The notes under the pieces were generated by a model. That model had not been told where the DNA came from and did not search any database. It was given only the letters and a program-made list of their open reading frames with translations. DNA of 62,151 nt. It comes from Butyricicoccus pullicaecorum (lineage in GTDB: Bacteria; Bacillota; Clostridia; Oscillospirales; Butyricicoccaceae). The position numbers and the translations under genes were made by a program. Location: positions 1-62,151 of the forward strand of contig JAGZIN010000014.1 in the NCBI GenBank assembly GCA_018366195.1. Reading direction: 5' to 3'. How positions within the stretch are numbered: the first letter of the stretch is position 1; the number at the start of each line of letters is the position of its first letter. Shown one piece after another: positions 16,012 through 25,708 of this stretch.

Positions 16012-17190
16012 TTATGTGCCCTGATTTTGCTTCACTTTCGATAACATTTTTTCATGCATGGCAGCCATGCAAAGCAGGATTATCAATAAGTATATCGGAA
16101 ATACAGAAATACTGATATGGTTTGCAATAAAACCAAATACAGGCGGCATCAGACAAGTTCCCACATAAGCAGATGCCATTTGTACGCCAATCATTGCCTG
16201 TGATTTATCCTTTCCAAAGCATGCCGGTGTAGCGTGTATAATGGAAGGATAAATAGGAGCGCAGCCCAAGCCAATCATAACCAAGCCGGATAAGCTGGTC
16301 ACATTTCCCAAAGGCAATCCTAAGCATATAATTCCCAGCAGTATAATCCCTTGTCCCAGCCGTATCATCTGCGTATCGTTCCATTTCATCGTCAGGAATC
16401 CGGCAGCAGCTCTCCCTACAGTAATTCCAATGAAGAACAGGCTTGCATATCCAACGGCGGTTTGCATAGAAATTCCTTGCTGTAATACAAGATAACTCGC
16501 CGCCCACAATCCAGTGGTTTGTTCAATCGCACAATAACAGAAAAATGTTACCATGATTTCCTTTGCGCCTGATACTCTTATAATCTGCCGCAAGGAAAGC
16601 ACTTGTGTATTTTCTTCTCCAAACGATTTCGTATCAATAATCTGGTTCTTTTTCCACATAGGCAAGCTAAAAAATAAGATAGCCGTCAATACAACCTGAA
16701 GTACCGCAATATAACGATAACCCATATTCCAGTTTTTTCCACCTGTCAGTGCATATTCCATGATGTACGGACCAAGGGACGCCCCGACTCCCCACATGCA
16801 ATGCAGCCAACTCATATGCCTGCTTTCATAGCGAAGTGCAACATAATTATTCAAAGACGCATCTACACTTCCGGCTCCGAGTCCATAAGGGATTGCCCAC
16901 AGGCATAATGCAGCATAGCTGTGGCTGACCGAGAATCCAAATAATGCTGCCGCAGTTATGAAAACACTGATGGTTGTAACTCTCCCTGTGCCCAGCTTTT
17001 TGGTTAACCAATCGCTTTGCAGGCTGGAAATGATTGTTCCAAGAGAGATAATCATAGAAATTCCGCCTGCATAAGAAACGGGAACAGAAAATTCCTGATA
17101 CATAATAGGCCATGCAGCACCCAAAAGGGAATCTGGAAGTCCAAGACTGATAAAAGCCAAGTAAATAATCAGCAATAATATTTGAAACAT
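16012..17190 (-). CDS. MFS transporter (FHS/sugar-type)
   Basis: 392 residues with twelve hydrophobic segments. The first helix LGLPDSLLGAAWPIM and the MFS loop 2-3 (SDWLTKKLGTGRV) resemble the FHS (fucose/glucose-H+ symporter) branch of the major facilitator superfamily. The substrate cannot be inferred. It has GAGAGG before the ATG and a palindrome (17215-17232) upstream, suggesting control by an unlinked repressor. It is separated from ptsI by that gene's terminator. Confidence 0.8.
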   Translation of the reverse strand: MFQILLLIIYLAFISLGLPDSLLGAAWPIMYQEFSVPVSYAGGISMIISLGTIISSLQSDWLTKKLGTGRVTTISVFITAAALFGFSVSHSYAALCLWAIPYGLGAGSVDASLNNYVALRYESRHMSWLHCMWGVGASLGPYIMEYALTGGKNWNMGYRYIAVLQVVLTAILFFSLPMWKKNQIIDTKSFGEENTQVLSLRQIIRVSGAKEIMVTFFCYCAIEQTTGLWAASYLVLQQGISMQTAVGYASLFFIGITVGRAAAGFLTMKWNDTQMIRLGQGIILLGIICLGLPLGNVTSLSGLVMIGLGCAPIYPSIIHATPACFGKDKSQAMIGVQMASAYVGTCLMPPVFGFIANHISISVFPIYLLIILLCMAAMHEKMLSKVKQNQGT

Positions 17191-17214
17191 TTTATGCCTC
17201 TCTAAAGGTATTTA

Positions 17215-17232
17215 ATATATCACACGATATAT
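17215..17232 (-). promoter_or_regulatory. 18-bp palindrome upstream of the MFS gene
   Basis: ATATATC-ACAC-GATATAT is a perfect palindrome about 25 bp before the start codon, overlapping the most plausible -10 region. Operator-like. Confidence 0.45.
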
Positions 17233-17310
17233 ACCGGACAAGTTCCATAACATACAGAATCTGCAAAGCACTGCAGCCAGCAAACCGATACACTGCCATG
17301 ATTTACTATA

Positions 17311-17364
17311 AAAATCACCTCACCTGTTTTTCGTATCGCAAACGATCTAAACAAATGAGGTGAT
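17311..17364 (-). terminator. Terminator after ptsI
   Basis: On the minus strand ATCACCTCA (17364-17356) pairs with TGAGGTGAT (17322-17314), followed by TTTTTATAG. The long loop contains a smaller ATCG/CGAT hairpin. Confidence 0.65.
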
Positions 17365-17391
17365 ATTCTGTTTGGTTACAGCATCACATGC

Positions 17392-19059
17392 TTAGCAGGA
17401 AAGCAGTTCTTCCAAAATCTTGTCGTGATTTGTGCGGGAATCCAGCGAGCGGATTGCATTTCGCAGCGGCAGAACCGCCGACGGAGAAACAGACAGCTCG
17501 TCGATGCCCAGTGCAAGGAAGGTCTCGGTCAGGCTGGTATCAGCGCCCAGCTCACCGCAAATACCAATCCAGATGCCTGCTGCATGTGCATTGTCTGCTG
17601 CCATCTTGAGCATACGCAAAACAGCCGGATGGTGAGAATCATAGAACTTGTCCAGATTGTTGCCCTGACGGTCCACCGCCAGTGTATACTGCGTCAGGTC
17701 ATTGGTACCAACCGAGAAGAAATCGACTTCCTTTGCCAGACGGTCGCTCATCATAACCGCCGATGGGGTCTCAATCATGATGCCAAGCTCTACATAATCC
17801 GCCATTGCAACGCCTTCTGCCGCAAGTTCCTCACGCACATTCTTACAAATGCGCTTGATTTCCTGTACCTCCCAAACCGAAGTAATCATGGGGAACATAA
17901 TGGCAATCTTGCCATAAGCAGATGCACGGTACAGGGCACGCAGCTGAATCTTAAAGATTTCCGGACGGGTCAGACAGATACGAATGGCACGCAGACCCAT
18001 TGCCGGATTTTCCTCATGGTCCAGACCAAAATAGTCTGCCTGCTTGTCTGCACCGATATCCAGAGTACGGATAATGACGCGCTTGCCGCCCATACGCTCT
18101 GCAACCGTCTTGTAAGCGCTGAACTGCTCTTCCTCAGTTGGGTAATCATTGCCCTGCAAGTACAGGAACTCCGAACGGAACAGACCAATCCCGCCGCCAT
18201 CGTTTGCGAGCACCGCATCAATATCGCCCGGGTTGCCGATATTGCAGTAAACCATGACATTTCTGCCGTCTACGGTTTCGTTCGGCTTGCCCTTGAGCTG
18301 GTCGAGAAGCTCCTTGAGCGCACGTTCCTTGGACTGCTTGTGCGTGAGGCGCTCACGAGTGGAATCATTGGCATCTACAACGACCTCACCGGTCTGACCG
18401 TCCACGAAAATCTCCTTGCCTGCAAATTCAGGCTTGAGCTGATCGCCCACGCCGATGATTGCCGGAATCCCCATGGTACGTGCCAAAATTGCAGTATGCG
18501 AGTTTCCGGAACCGCCTGCCGTAACAAAGCCCAAAATCTTGGACTTGTCCAGCTGCACGGTTTCAGATGGTGCAAGGTCATCTGCCGCCAAAATGACCGG
18601 AACCTCAGAATCAATACCGCCCTGTACCGCGCCAGACAGGATGCCGATGACACGGCTGGATACATCCTTGACATCTGCTGCACGTGCCTGCATATAGGCA
18701 TTATCCATATTGGCAAACATTTCTGCAAACTGGTTTGCAGTATCGGATACTGCTGCTTCTGCATTGAGATGCTCGTCTGCAATCAGCCCCTCCACGGTTT
18801 CCACATAGTCGGGATCGTCCAGCATCATCTGGTGTGTTTCAAACAGGCAGGCAGCCTCTTCGCCCACTTCGTCCATTGCCTTCTGATACAGGGCACCAAG
18901 CTGTTCCATTGCTGTCTTGCGTGCAGTCTCAAAGCGCTCACGCTCCACAGCCGCATCTGCATCGGTTCGGCGGACGATTTCTCCGGACGCGCGGTGATAG
19001 AAATACAGCGGACCATAAGCAACACCGTTTGATACGCCCTTGCCAGTAATTGTAATCAT
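17392..19059 (-). CDS. ptsI: PTS phosphoenolpyruvate-protein phosphotransferase (Enzyme I)
   Basis: 555 residues. Enzyme I takes phosphate from PEP and passes it to HPr at the head of all PTS uptake. The phospho-histidine is in GGSGNSHTAILA (His188). The PEP-binding barrel shows IRTLDIGADKQ, FRSEFLYL, the signature DFFSVGTNDLTQYTL, and the active cysteine region GICGELGAD. The ATG at 19059 follows AAGGAGAG; the frame stays open upstream without a ribosome site. No ptsH is next to it, unlike the common ptsHI operon, so HPr must be encoded elsewhere. Confidence 0.96.
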   Translation of the reverse strand: MITITGKGVSNGVAYGPLYFYHRASGEIVRRTDADAAVERERFETARKTAMEQLGALYQKAMDEVGEEAACLFETHQMMLDDPDYVETVEGLIADEHLNAEAAVSDTANQFAEMFANMDNAYMQARAADVKDVSSRVIGILSGAVQGGIDSEVPVILAADDLAPSETVQLDKSKILGFVTAGGSGNSHTAILARTMGIPAIIGVGDQLKPEFAGKEIFVDGQTGEVVVDANDSTRERLTHKQSKERALKELLDQLKGKPNETVDGRNVMVYCNIGNPGDIDAVLANDGGGIGLFRSEFLYLQGNDYPTEEEQFSAYKTVAERMGGKRVIIRTLDIGADKQADYFGLDHEENPAMGLRAIRICLTRPEIFKIQLRALYRASAYGKIAIMFPMITSVWEVQEIKRICKNVREELAAEGVAMADYVELGIMIETPSAVMMSDRLAKEVDFFSVGTNDLTQYTLAVDRQGNNLDKFYDSHHPAVLRMLKMAADNAHAAGIWIGICGELGADTSLTETFLALGIDELSVSPSAVLPLRNAIRSLDSRTNHDKILEELLSC

Positions 19060-19169
19060 ACGATTCTCTCTCCTTAGTCTATGAGTTTGCATGATAAAGT
19101 TTACACAGTTTTTCACATAAATTGGAACTTATTCTGAGGGGTCTCGTTCTTCCAGCGTATGTTTCTTTT

Positions 19170-19198
19170 ATTATACTGTTTTTTGCCAATCTTGTAAA
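19170..19198 (-). promoter_or_regulatory. Promoter for ptsI
   Basis: TTTACA (19198-19193), 17-bp spacer, TATAAT (19175-19170) on the minus strand, about 110 bp before the ptsI ATG. The remaining 19060-19406 gap holds only AT-rich leader sequence that I cannot interpret. Confidence 0.75.
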
Positions 19199-19406
19199 CC
19201 AGAACACATTTTCTTTTGGCAGAGGTCTTTACTATTTCTGCGAAGAAAACTGGTCTGTTTTGGTTCTATCCTGTGTATATTCTGTTATATTGTGTGCAAT
19301 GCCCTTGTGATATTTCAAGTGTTTTGTAAAAATTTCAGCTATTTTGTGTAAACGCAAAGTCTTGTCTCCTGCCTCATCAAAAAAAATCAGGCAATACATC
19401 TTCGGT

Positions 19407-19897
19407 TTACGTATTTTCATTTGGTAGGATTCCTTGTATCCTTCCGCATTCTACCGCAATTTCTACTACCTCTTGCAGCACTTCTGGATTTTTGACTACA
19501 TATTCTGTATGCATACCCCATGGTCTGTTCCACGGATAAAGATAGGCTTCCATGCTATTATCCTCATAGATAAAAAGATTAACAAACATCTGCTCTCCAA
19601 ATACCAAATTGACATACAGCTTATACTCCCGCGCCGCATCTCGTGATGAAATTTTTGAAGCATCTCTTGGAATCCAAGGAATTTTCACCTTTGTAAATAC
19701 ATCAATTACTTCATCTTTTTCAGAGTCTGGGATATTCAAGATTTTATGCTGTAAATTTCCGTGTATCGGGAGTTCTCTGGCAATCTTTGTGTCAAAAAAA
19801 GAACAAGTGTGTTGTAGTAAACAGAAAAAAACATACGCCGATACAAACTATGCTCACCATCAATTTTCCAACCGATAATTTCAAATTCATATCCCTC
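19407..19897 (-). pseudogene. Small hypothetical gene split by a frameshift
   Basis: Two reading frames together make one protein of about 163 residues: MEGYEFEIIGWKIDGEHSLY... in the first, then ...DTKIARELPIHGN and IPDSEKDEVIDVFTKVKIPW in the second. The switch is at a run of seven T on the minus strand (A run 19794-19800). One extra T would give a continuous frame through VLFFDTK. The product looks like a small soluble protein of the immunity/hypothetical type (acidic, Trp/Tyr-rich). This is either a real mutation, phase variation at the homopolymer, or a sequence error. Confidence 0.5.
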
Positions 19898-19917
19898 CAT
19901 CACACAAGCAGCTCCAA

Positions 19918-20190
19918 TTACAGACGCGACCATATCGCAAACAGGGCAAGAATCACACTCAAAGCAAGAATCAGCATACCCAACTCAAACAACACCGATG
20001 CCGTTTTCATCTCTATCTGCTTCCGTCTTACTGCCGCGTGACGATTTTTGCGCAGTTTCCCGCTTTCCTTCCGCGGGAAACTCTTGTTAGAAAACTGTAT
20101 ATACCGCACCTTGATTTTTGGTCTTTTATTTCTTCTCTTTTCATATCTGCACAAGTTGCGCAGCAGTTTTGTGCTGGAATCCCACCGCAT
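19918..20190 (-). CDS. Small basic protein with one C-terminal membrane helix
   Basis: 90 residues read from the ATG at 20190, which has AAGGGGG upstream and lies 22 bp after the polC stop. The first ~60 residues are very basic (CRYEKRRNKRPKIKVRY; NRHAAVRRKQIE). The end is a single hydrophobic helix (ASVLFELGMLILALSVILAL). It could be a tail-anchored protein expressed with polC. No family recognised; coding status is not certain. Confidence 0.35.
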   Translation of the reverse strand: MRWDSSTKLLRNLCRYEKRRNKRPKIKVRYIQFSNKSFPRKESGKLRKNRHAAVRRKQIEMKTASVLFELGMLILALSVILALFAIWSRL

Positions 20191-20212
20191 ATCAAAATCC
20201 CCCTTCTCTCTT

Positions 20213-23200
20213 TTAACCAAACAGGCTGATTTGGGTCGTTTTTGGCATATTGCCAAGTGCACCAATCTGATCGAGAAGCTCAATGACTGACTTTGACACC
20301 TTCGCACAGCGAACCATGATTTCCTCCGCAGATAAGAATCTGCCGTTTTTACGCTCCTCTACAAGATTGAGTGCTGCCTGTTCTCCAATGCCCGGCATAG
20401 AGGTAAAGGGCGGAATGAGTCCATTTTCTGTAACCAGAAAACGGGTCGCGTCCGACTGATAGATATCCATGGGAGCAAAGGTATAGCCGCGCTTATAAAA
20501 CTCATGGCACACCTCAAGCGTGGTCTGGGTATCCTTTTCTGCTGCTGAAATGGTTTTTTCTACCTCTTTCTGATGCAGCTCCCGAATTTTTTCCAGACAC
20601 ACCGCATCTCCGCGCACCATGCTGTATGCGTCAAAGCCCTTCGCGCGAATGGAAAAATATGCCGCATAGAATGCCAGCGGGCGGTGCACCTTAAACCACG
20701 CAATGCGGAACGCCATCATCACATAGGCAACTGCATGCGCTTTTGGGAACATATACTTGATTTTTTTACACGAATCAATATACCAGTCCGGCACATTATT
20801 CTGCTTCATGGCTTCCTCCATCTCCGGCTTGAGTCCTTTCCCCTTACGCACGGATTCCATGGTTTGGAAGGCAAGCTTCGGCTCTACTCCCTTGGCAATC
20901 AGATAGTTCATGATATCATCACGGCAGCAGATACACTCATTGAGCGGGATTCCCGCCGCAACCAAATCCGCCGCATTGCCGAGCCATACATCAGTGCCAT
21001 GGGACAAGCCGGAAATACACAAGAGGTCATCAAAGGTCGTTGGTCTGGTATCCTTGACCATACCGCGCACAAACTTGGTTCCAAACTCAGGAACTGCCAG
21101 ACAGCCCAGCTCCCCCAAAATCGGGTCCGGCGTATCATCTGCATAATGAAGCGCCTTGTTTGAGGTGAACAGACTCATCACCTCCGGGTCATCGAGCGGG
21201 ATTTCCTGTGCATTGACACCGGTTAAATCCTCCAGATGCTTGATAATCGTAGGGTCATCGTGCCCCAGCTCGTCCAGCTTCAAAAGGTTTGCATCAATCG
21301 AGTGATACTCAAAATGCGTGGTGATGATATCCGAGGTGGGGTCATCTGCCGGATGCTGTACCGGACAGAAATCATAGATTTCAACCTCCTTGGGCACCAC
21401 GACAATTCCGCCCGGGTGCTGTCCGGTCGTGCGGCGAATCCCCGTACAGCCTGCTGCAAGGCGGTTTTCCTCGGCCCTTGAGCACTGTGTCCCGCGTTCC
21501 TCCATATATTTTTTCACATATCCATACGCAGTCTTTTCTGCCACCGTCGCAATCGTTCCGGCACGGAATACATGGTCGTGTCCAAACAGTTCACCGGTAT
21601 ACTTGTGGATTCTGGGCTGATATTCTCCCGAAAAGTTCAGGTCGATATCGGGCACCTTGTCGCCGTTAAACCCAAGAAAGGTTTCAAACGGAACCGAAAA
21701 GCCTTCCTTTTTGAGCTTTTCCCCACAGCGCGGGCATACCTTATCCGGCAAACATACGCCGCAGCCCACACCTTCATTTTCATGCAGCTCGAAGTACTGA
21801 CATTCGGGACATAAATAATGCGGTGCAAGCGAATTGACCTCGGTGATATCGGACAGAAACGCAACCAGCGACGAGCCGACCGAACCCCGTGAGCCAACCA
21901 GATAACCGTCTGCAAGGGACTTTGCAACCAGCTTCTGTGCAATCATATACATCACATCATAGCCGTTTCCGATAATGGATTTCAGCTCACGGTCCAAACG
22001 CTCCTGCACAATTGCAGGCAGTGGGTCACCATACATACGTTTTGCCTTTTCGCGGCACATGATTTCCAGCTCCTCGGCAGAGCCTTCGATTTTTGGCGGA
22101 TAATTCTCCTTGGGAATGGGGCGCACAGGCTCCAGCATATCGGCGATTCGGTTGGGGTTTGTGACGACCACCTCATAAGCACGTTCCTGTCCCAGATAGG
22201 CAAATTCTTCGAGCATTTCCTCAGTCGTCTTGAGATAGAGCGGCGGCTGATTGTCTGCGTCTGCGAAGCCCTGCCCTGCCATCAGAATACGGCGATAGGC
22301 TTCATCTTCCGGGTCGAGAAAGTGAACATCTCCCGTTGCACAGCAGGGCTTTCCAAGCGCGTCGGCAACCCGAAGCACGGTGCGGTTATAATCCCGCAGT
22401 GCTTCCTCGTTCTCTGCCGTACCCTTGGCAATCAAAAACGCATTGTTGGCAATTGGCTGGATTTCCAGATAATCATAAAATTCGGCAATGCGTTTGAGCT
22501 CCTCAAACGGCTTGCCCTCAACCACCGCATGAAACAGCTCTCCCGCCTCACAGGCAGAACCAAAAATCAGTCCCTCCCTGTGCCGAATCAATGCAGAGCG
22601 CGGCATGAGTGGACGGCGGTAAAAATGGTCAAGAAAGCTGTATGAAATCAGTTTATACAGATTTTTCAGTCCGACCTGATTTTGCACCAGAATAATGAAG
22701 TGATAGCGCGGCAGGTTTTTCAGTCCGCCTTCCTTGGCGCGCAGTCCCGCAAGCACCGGATTGATGTCTGATATTTTGCGCACCCGATGCTCGATTTTGA
22801 GCTTGTCCATCAGCTTCACCCAAATCCGTGCCAGCACCGCCGCATCTTCGCTTGCACGGTGGTGTGCAAAGGGTCCCACCTGCAATTCCTTTGCCAAAAT
22901 ATTGAGCTTGAAGCGGTTGAGATGAGACAACAGGATACGTGACAGATCCAGCGTGTCAATATACGTAAACTCCCGCTCGATGGACAGCCGACTGCAAGCC
23001 GCCTTTAAGAATGACATATCGAATCCGGCATTGTGAGCAACCAGCACCCGATTGCCCGCAAATTCCAAAAACCGTGCAATCGCATCGGAAAGCTCGGGCG
23101 CATCTCGCACCGTATCATCTGAAATACCCGTAAGCTCGGTAATTTCAGGAGGAATGGGTTTATGAGGATTGACATAGGTTTGGAAGGAGTCCCGAATTTC

Positions 23201-24571
23201 ACCGTCCCGCACCAGCACCGCTGCAATTTCAGTGATTTCCTCGGTCGTCGGCTTGAGTCCGGTTGTTTCGAGGTCAAATACGATAAAATCTCCTTCCAAA
23301 CTGCCGTCTGTGCTACCGCGCACCACAGAAACCTCAGAGGCATCATTGACATAATACGCCTCGACACCATATAGAATCTTCGGGAATGTGTCCTCCTTGC
23401 CGTCAACAACGTGCAGGGCGAGCGGAAATGCCTGTGCACAGCCATGGTCGGTAATCGCCATCGCGCGCCACCCCCACTGTTTACAGCGTTCAATGAGCGC
23501 CTTGGTATCCGAAACTCCATCGAGCGCACTCATGTTGGTATGCAGGTGCAATTCTACCCGCTTTTCCGGCGCATTGTCCATACGAATTTTCTTTTTTGCC
23601 TTCACAATTGCGGTCGGCTCCAGAATACTTTCCTTTTCGTAGGTATCAAAGCTGATTTTTCCCTGCACAATCAGGTGCATTCCGGTTTTGATGGCAGACA
23701 CCAAATCCTCTGCCTGCTCTTTTGCCATAAACTTGGAAACACGAATGGAATTGGTATGGTCTGTGATATCAAATGCCAGCTTTATCCACTCTTTTCCGCT
23801 CTTTTTGCTGACGATTTCACGATGGTCTACGAAAAACACATCTCCCTCAATGGTGACACGGTCAAATGCACCCAGCGCATCGCGAATCGCAACTGGCTCC
23901 TCGGTGTACAGCTTGCCCAAAATCAGATTTTCGTCGGTCACCTTTTCCACCTTGGGACGCTGATAAGCATTTTCCTCACGTGCCGGACGGGATTTGATAT
24001 TCTTTTTATTCTTCTCTCCGCCGGACGCATACTCTGGCACAGTCTGCGCGGCTTCTCGAAGCGCCGCGGCGCGCTCTTCCTTTTGGACTTTCATCATCTG
24101 GCTGACCTGTGCCTCGTCAAGCGGAACCGCCTCCACAATCACCGGACAACCGGTTTCTGCTGTAATTTGCTCCTGCATCTGCCGCAGAGCGACCGAAAAA
24201 TAACCGCGTGCAGTCTCTCCCATGGAAATGCGCAAATGATTATCCGCCGAAAGCTCCCACTGGCTCTCTGCCAAAAGTCCCGCCGCAGAGGGCATACGAT
24301 GACACAAATCCAATCGAAGCTGCTGGATATACTGTGGGGAAAGCGCATGATATCGCGGGGCAATCGAAAACCGTGTCAGACCATACAGGTTCGCAATCTC
24401 CTTTCCCAACCCGTCCAACGCCGCGCGCGGCATTGGGGTATCATACGCCACGTGGCAAACCATCTGCCGATGGTCATGGCTGACTGCAAGCGAGCGCACC
24501 TCTCCTGCCATACAGTCTGCATACTGTGTATCATTGCAGCGTTCAAAAAGCTCTGAAAGCATTTTTGCCAT
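20213..24571 (-). CDS. polC: DNA polymerase III alpha subunit, PolC type
   Basis: 1452 residues. The Gram-positive replicative polymerase with built-in 3'-5' proofreading. Order: N-terminal domains, an OB fold (about 215-320, VTIEGDVFFVDHREI), PHP domain (ELHLHTNMSALDGV, about 340) interrupted by a DEDD exonuclease (FIVFDLETTGL), a zinc-binding module (CPEC...CGVC...CPRCG), and the polymerase core with PDIDLNF (Asp975, Asp977). Near the end are a helix-hairpin-helix (MPGIGEQAALNL) and a terminal QISLF clamp-binding motif. The ATG at 24571 is nine bases from AGGAG. It closes the pyrH-to-polC gene run. Confidence 0.97.
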   Translation of the reverse strand: MAKMLSELFERCNDTQYADCMAGEVRSLAVSHDHRQMVCHVAYDTPMPRAALDGLGKEIANLYGLTRFSIAPRYHALSPQYIQQLRLDLCHRMPSAAGLLAESQWELSADNHLRISMGETARGYFSVALRQMQEQITAETGCPVIVEAVPLDEAQVSQMMKVQKEERAAALREAAQTVPEYASGGEKNKKNIKSRPAREENAYQRPKVEKVTDENLILGKLYTEEPVAIRDALGAFDRVTIEGDVFFVDHREIVSKKSGKEWIKLAFDITDHTNSIRVSKFMAKEQAEDLVSAIKTGMHLIVQGKISFDTYEKESILEPTAIVKAKKKIRMDNAPEKRVELHLHTNMSALDGVSDTKALIERCKQWGWRAMAITDHGCAQAFPLALHVVDGKEDTFPKILYGVEAYYVNDASEVSVVRGSTDGSLEGDFIVFDLETTGLKPTTEEITEIAAVLVRDGEIRDSFQTYVNPHKPIPPEITELTGISDDTVRDAPELSDAIARFLEFAGNRVLVAHNAGFDMSFLKAACSRLSIEREFTYIDTLDLSRILLSHLNRFKLNILAKELQVGPFAHHRASEDAAVLARIWVKLMDKLKIEHRVRKISDINPVLAGLRAKEGGLKNLPRYHFIILVQNQVGLKNLYKLISYSFLDHFYRRPLMPRSALIRHREGLIFGSACEAGELFHAVVEGKPFEELKRIAEFYDYLEIQPIANNAFLIAKGTAENEEALRDYNRTVLRVADALGKPCCATGDVHFLDPEDEAYRRILMAGQGFADADNQPPLYLKTTEEMLEEFAYLGQERAYEVVVTNPNRIADMLEPVRPIPKENYPPKIEGSAEELEIMCREKAKRMYGDPLPAIVQERLDRELKSIIGNGYDVMYMIAQKLVAKSLADGYLVGSRGSVGSSLVAFLSDITEVNSLAPHYLCPECQYFELHENEGVGCGVCLPDKVCPRCGEKLKKEGFSVPFETFLGFNGDKVPDIDLNFSGEYQPRIHKYTGELFGHDHVFRAGTIATVAEKTAYGYVKKYMEERGTQCSRAEENRLAAGCTGIRRTTGQHPGGIVVVPKEVEIYDFCPVQHPADDPTSDIITTHFEYHSIDANLLKLDELGHDDPTIIKHLEDLTGVNAQEIPLDDPEVMSLFTSNKALHYADDTPDPILGELGCLAVPEFGTKFVRGMVKDTRPTTFDDLLCISGLSHGTDVWLGNAADLVAAGIPLNECICCRDDIMNYLIAKGVEPKLAFQTMESVRKGKGLKPEMEEAMKQNNVPDWYIDSCKKIKYMFPKAHAVAYVMMAFRIAWFKVHRPLAFYAAYFSIRAKGFDAYSMVRGDAVCLEKIRELHQKEVEKTISAAEKDTQTTLEVCHEFYKRGYTFAPMDIYQSDATRFLVTENGLIPPFTSMPGIGEQAALNLVEERKNGRFLSAEEIMVRCAKVSKSVIELLDQIGALGNMPKTTQISLFG

Positions 24572-24634
24572 ATAAAACATTCTCCTAATTTTACAAATGC
24601 AGAATGGGGCTGCTGCAAAGCCGCCCCACCCATG

Positions 24635-25690
24635 TCATGGATACTGTTCGATTTCGTGCATGAGTGCATCAACGAGCTGTTCTTGCGGCACCTTGCGCAC
24701 GATTTCTCCTTTTCGGAAAATCAGTCCCACACCGTCACCGCCGGCAATGCCGAGGTCTGCTTCGCGTGCTTCTCCAGGGCCATTGACGGCGCAGCCCATA
24801 ACAGCAACTTTGAGCTTTTTGCCGCGGATATTGGCAACCCGCTGTTCGACCTCCTTGGCAATGGCAATCAGGTCGATGCGGGTGCGCCCGCAGGTTGGGC
24901 AGGACACGACATTGATACCGTCCTCATGCAGTCCCACTGCTTTCAAAATTGCCTGTGCCGCATAAATTTCCTTCACAGGGTCATCGGTCAGCGAAACACG
25001 AATGGTATCTCCGATGCCAAGCGCCAGCAGACCGCCAATCCCCGCCGCCGATTTTATCGTGCCCATATAGGTTGTTCCCGCCTCGGTCACTCCCAGATGC
25101 AGCGGATACGCAGTCTTTTCGTGTGCCAGCTGGTAAGCCTGCATGGTGTAAGGGACAGAGGACGATTTCATGGACAGGCAAATGTCATAAAAATCGAATT
25201 TCTCCAAAAGCGACGCATGATAGAGCGCACTTTCCACAAGCGCCTCCGGAGTCGGTGCGCCATACTTTTCCAAAATACGCTTTTCCACCGAGCCTGAATT
25301 GACACCGATGCGAATGGGAATATTTTTAGCACGTGCCGCCTGCACAACTGCCTTCACGCGGTCATCGGAACCGATATTCCCCGGGTTCAGACGAATCTTG
25401 TGTACACCAGCGGCAATCGAATCCAGTGCCAGCCTGTAATCAAAATGAATGTCGGCAACAACCGGAATGGGCGATTGCCCGCAAATGGTTTCGAGCGCAC
25501 GCGCCGCCTCAGCATCGGGAACGGCACAGCGCACGACCTCACAGCCCGCCTGTGCAAGCGCTCGAATCTGTGTCAGTGTTGCCTGTGCATCACGGGTATC
25601 GGTATTGGTCATAGACTGCACCACAATCGGTGCACCGCCGCCGATGGCGACATTTCCGACATGAATCTGTCTGGTTTTTTGATTTGTCAT
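24635..25690 (-). CDS. ispG: 4-hydroxy-3-methylbut-2-enyl-diphosphate synthase
   Basis: 351 residues (GcpE). Converts MEcPP to HMBPP in the MEP isoprenoid pathway with a [4Fe-4S] cluster and flavodoxin or ferredoxin electrons. The TIM-barrel start VGNVAIGGGAPIVVQSMTNT is typical. The cluster cysteines are in VSCPTCGRT and VMGCAVNGPGE near the C-terminus. It lacks the plant-type insert, as expected for bacteria. AAGGTGA precedes the ATG. It lies with dxr in the same run, so two MEP steps are co-located. Confidence 0.96.
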   Translation of the reverse strand: MTNQKTRQIHVGNVAIGGGAPIVVQSMTNTDTRDAQATLTQIRALAQAGCEVVRCAVPDAEAARALETICGQSPIPVVADIHFDYRLALDSIAAGVHKIRLNPGNIGSDDRVKAVVQAARAKNIPIRIGVNSGSVEKRILEKYGAPTPEALVESALYHASLLEKFDFYDICLSMKSSSVPYTMQAYQLAHEKTAYPLHLGVTEAGTTYMGTIKSAAGIGGLLALGIGDTIRVSLTDDPVKEIYAAQAILKAVGLHEDGINVVSCPTCGRTRIDLIAIAKEVEQRVANIRGKKLKVAVMGCAVNGPGEAREADLGIAGGDGVGLIFRKGEIVRKVPQEQLVDALMHEIEQYP

Positions 25691-25708
25691 ACAATCACCT
25701 TATACTTC

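Noticed and set aside
17425..19032. 535-codon open frame opposite ptsI
   Set aside because: Antisense shadow of Enzyme I; unusual Cys/His content and no start signal.
23411..24556. 381-codon open frame opposite polC
   Set aside because: Antisense shadow of the PolC N-terminal and PHP regions, without start signals.
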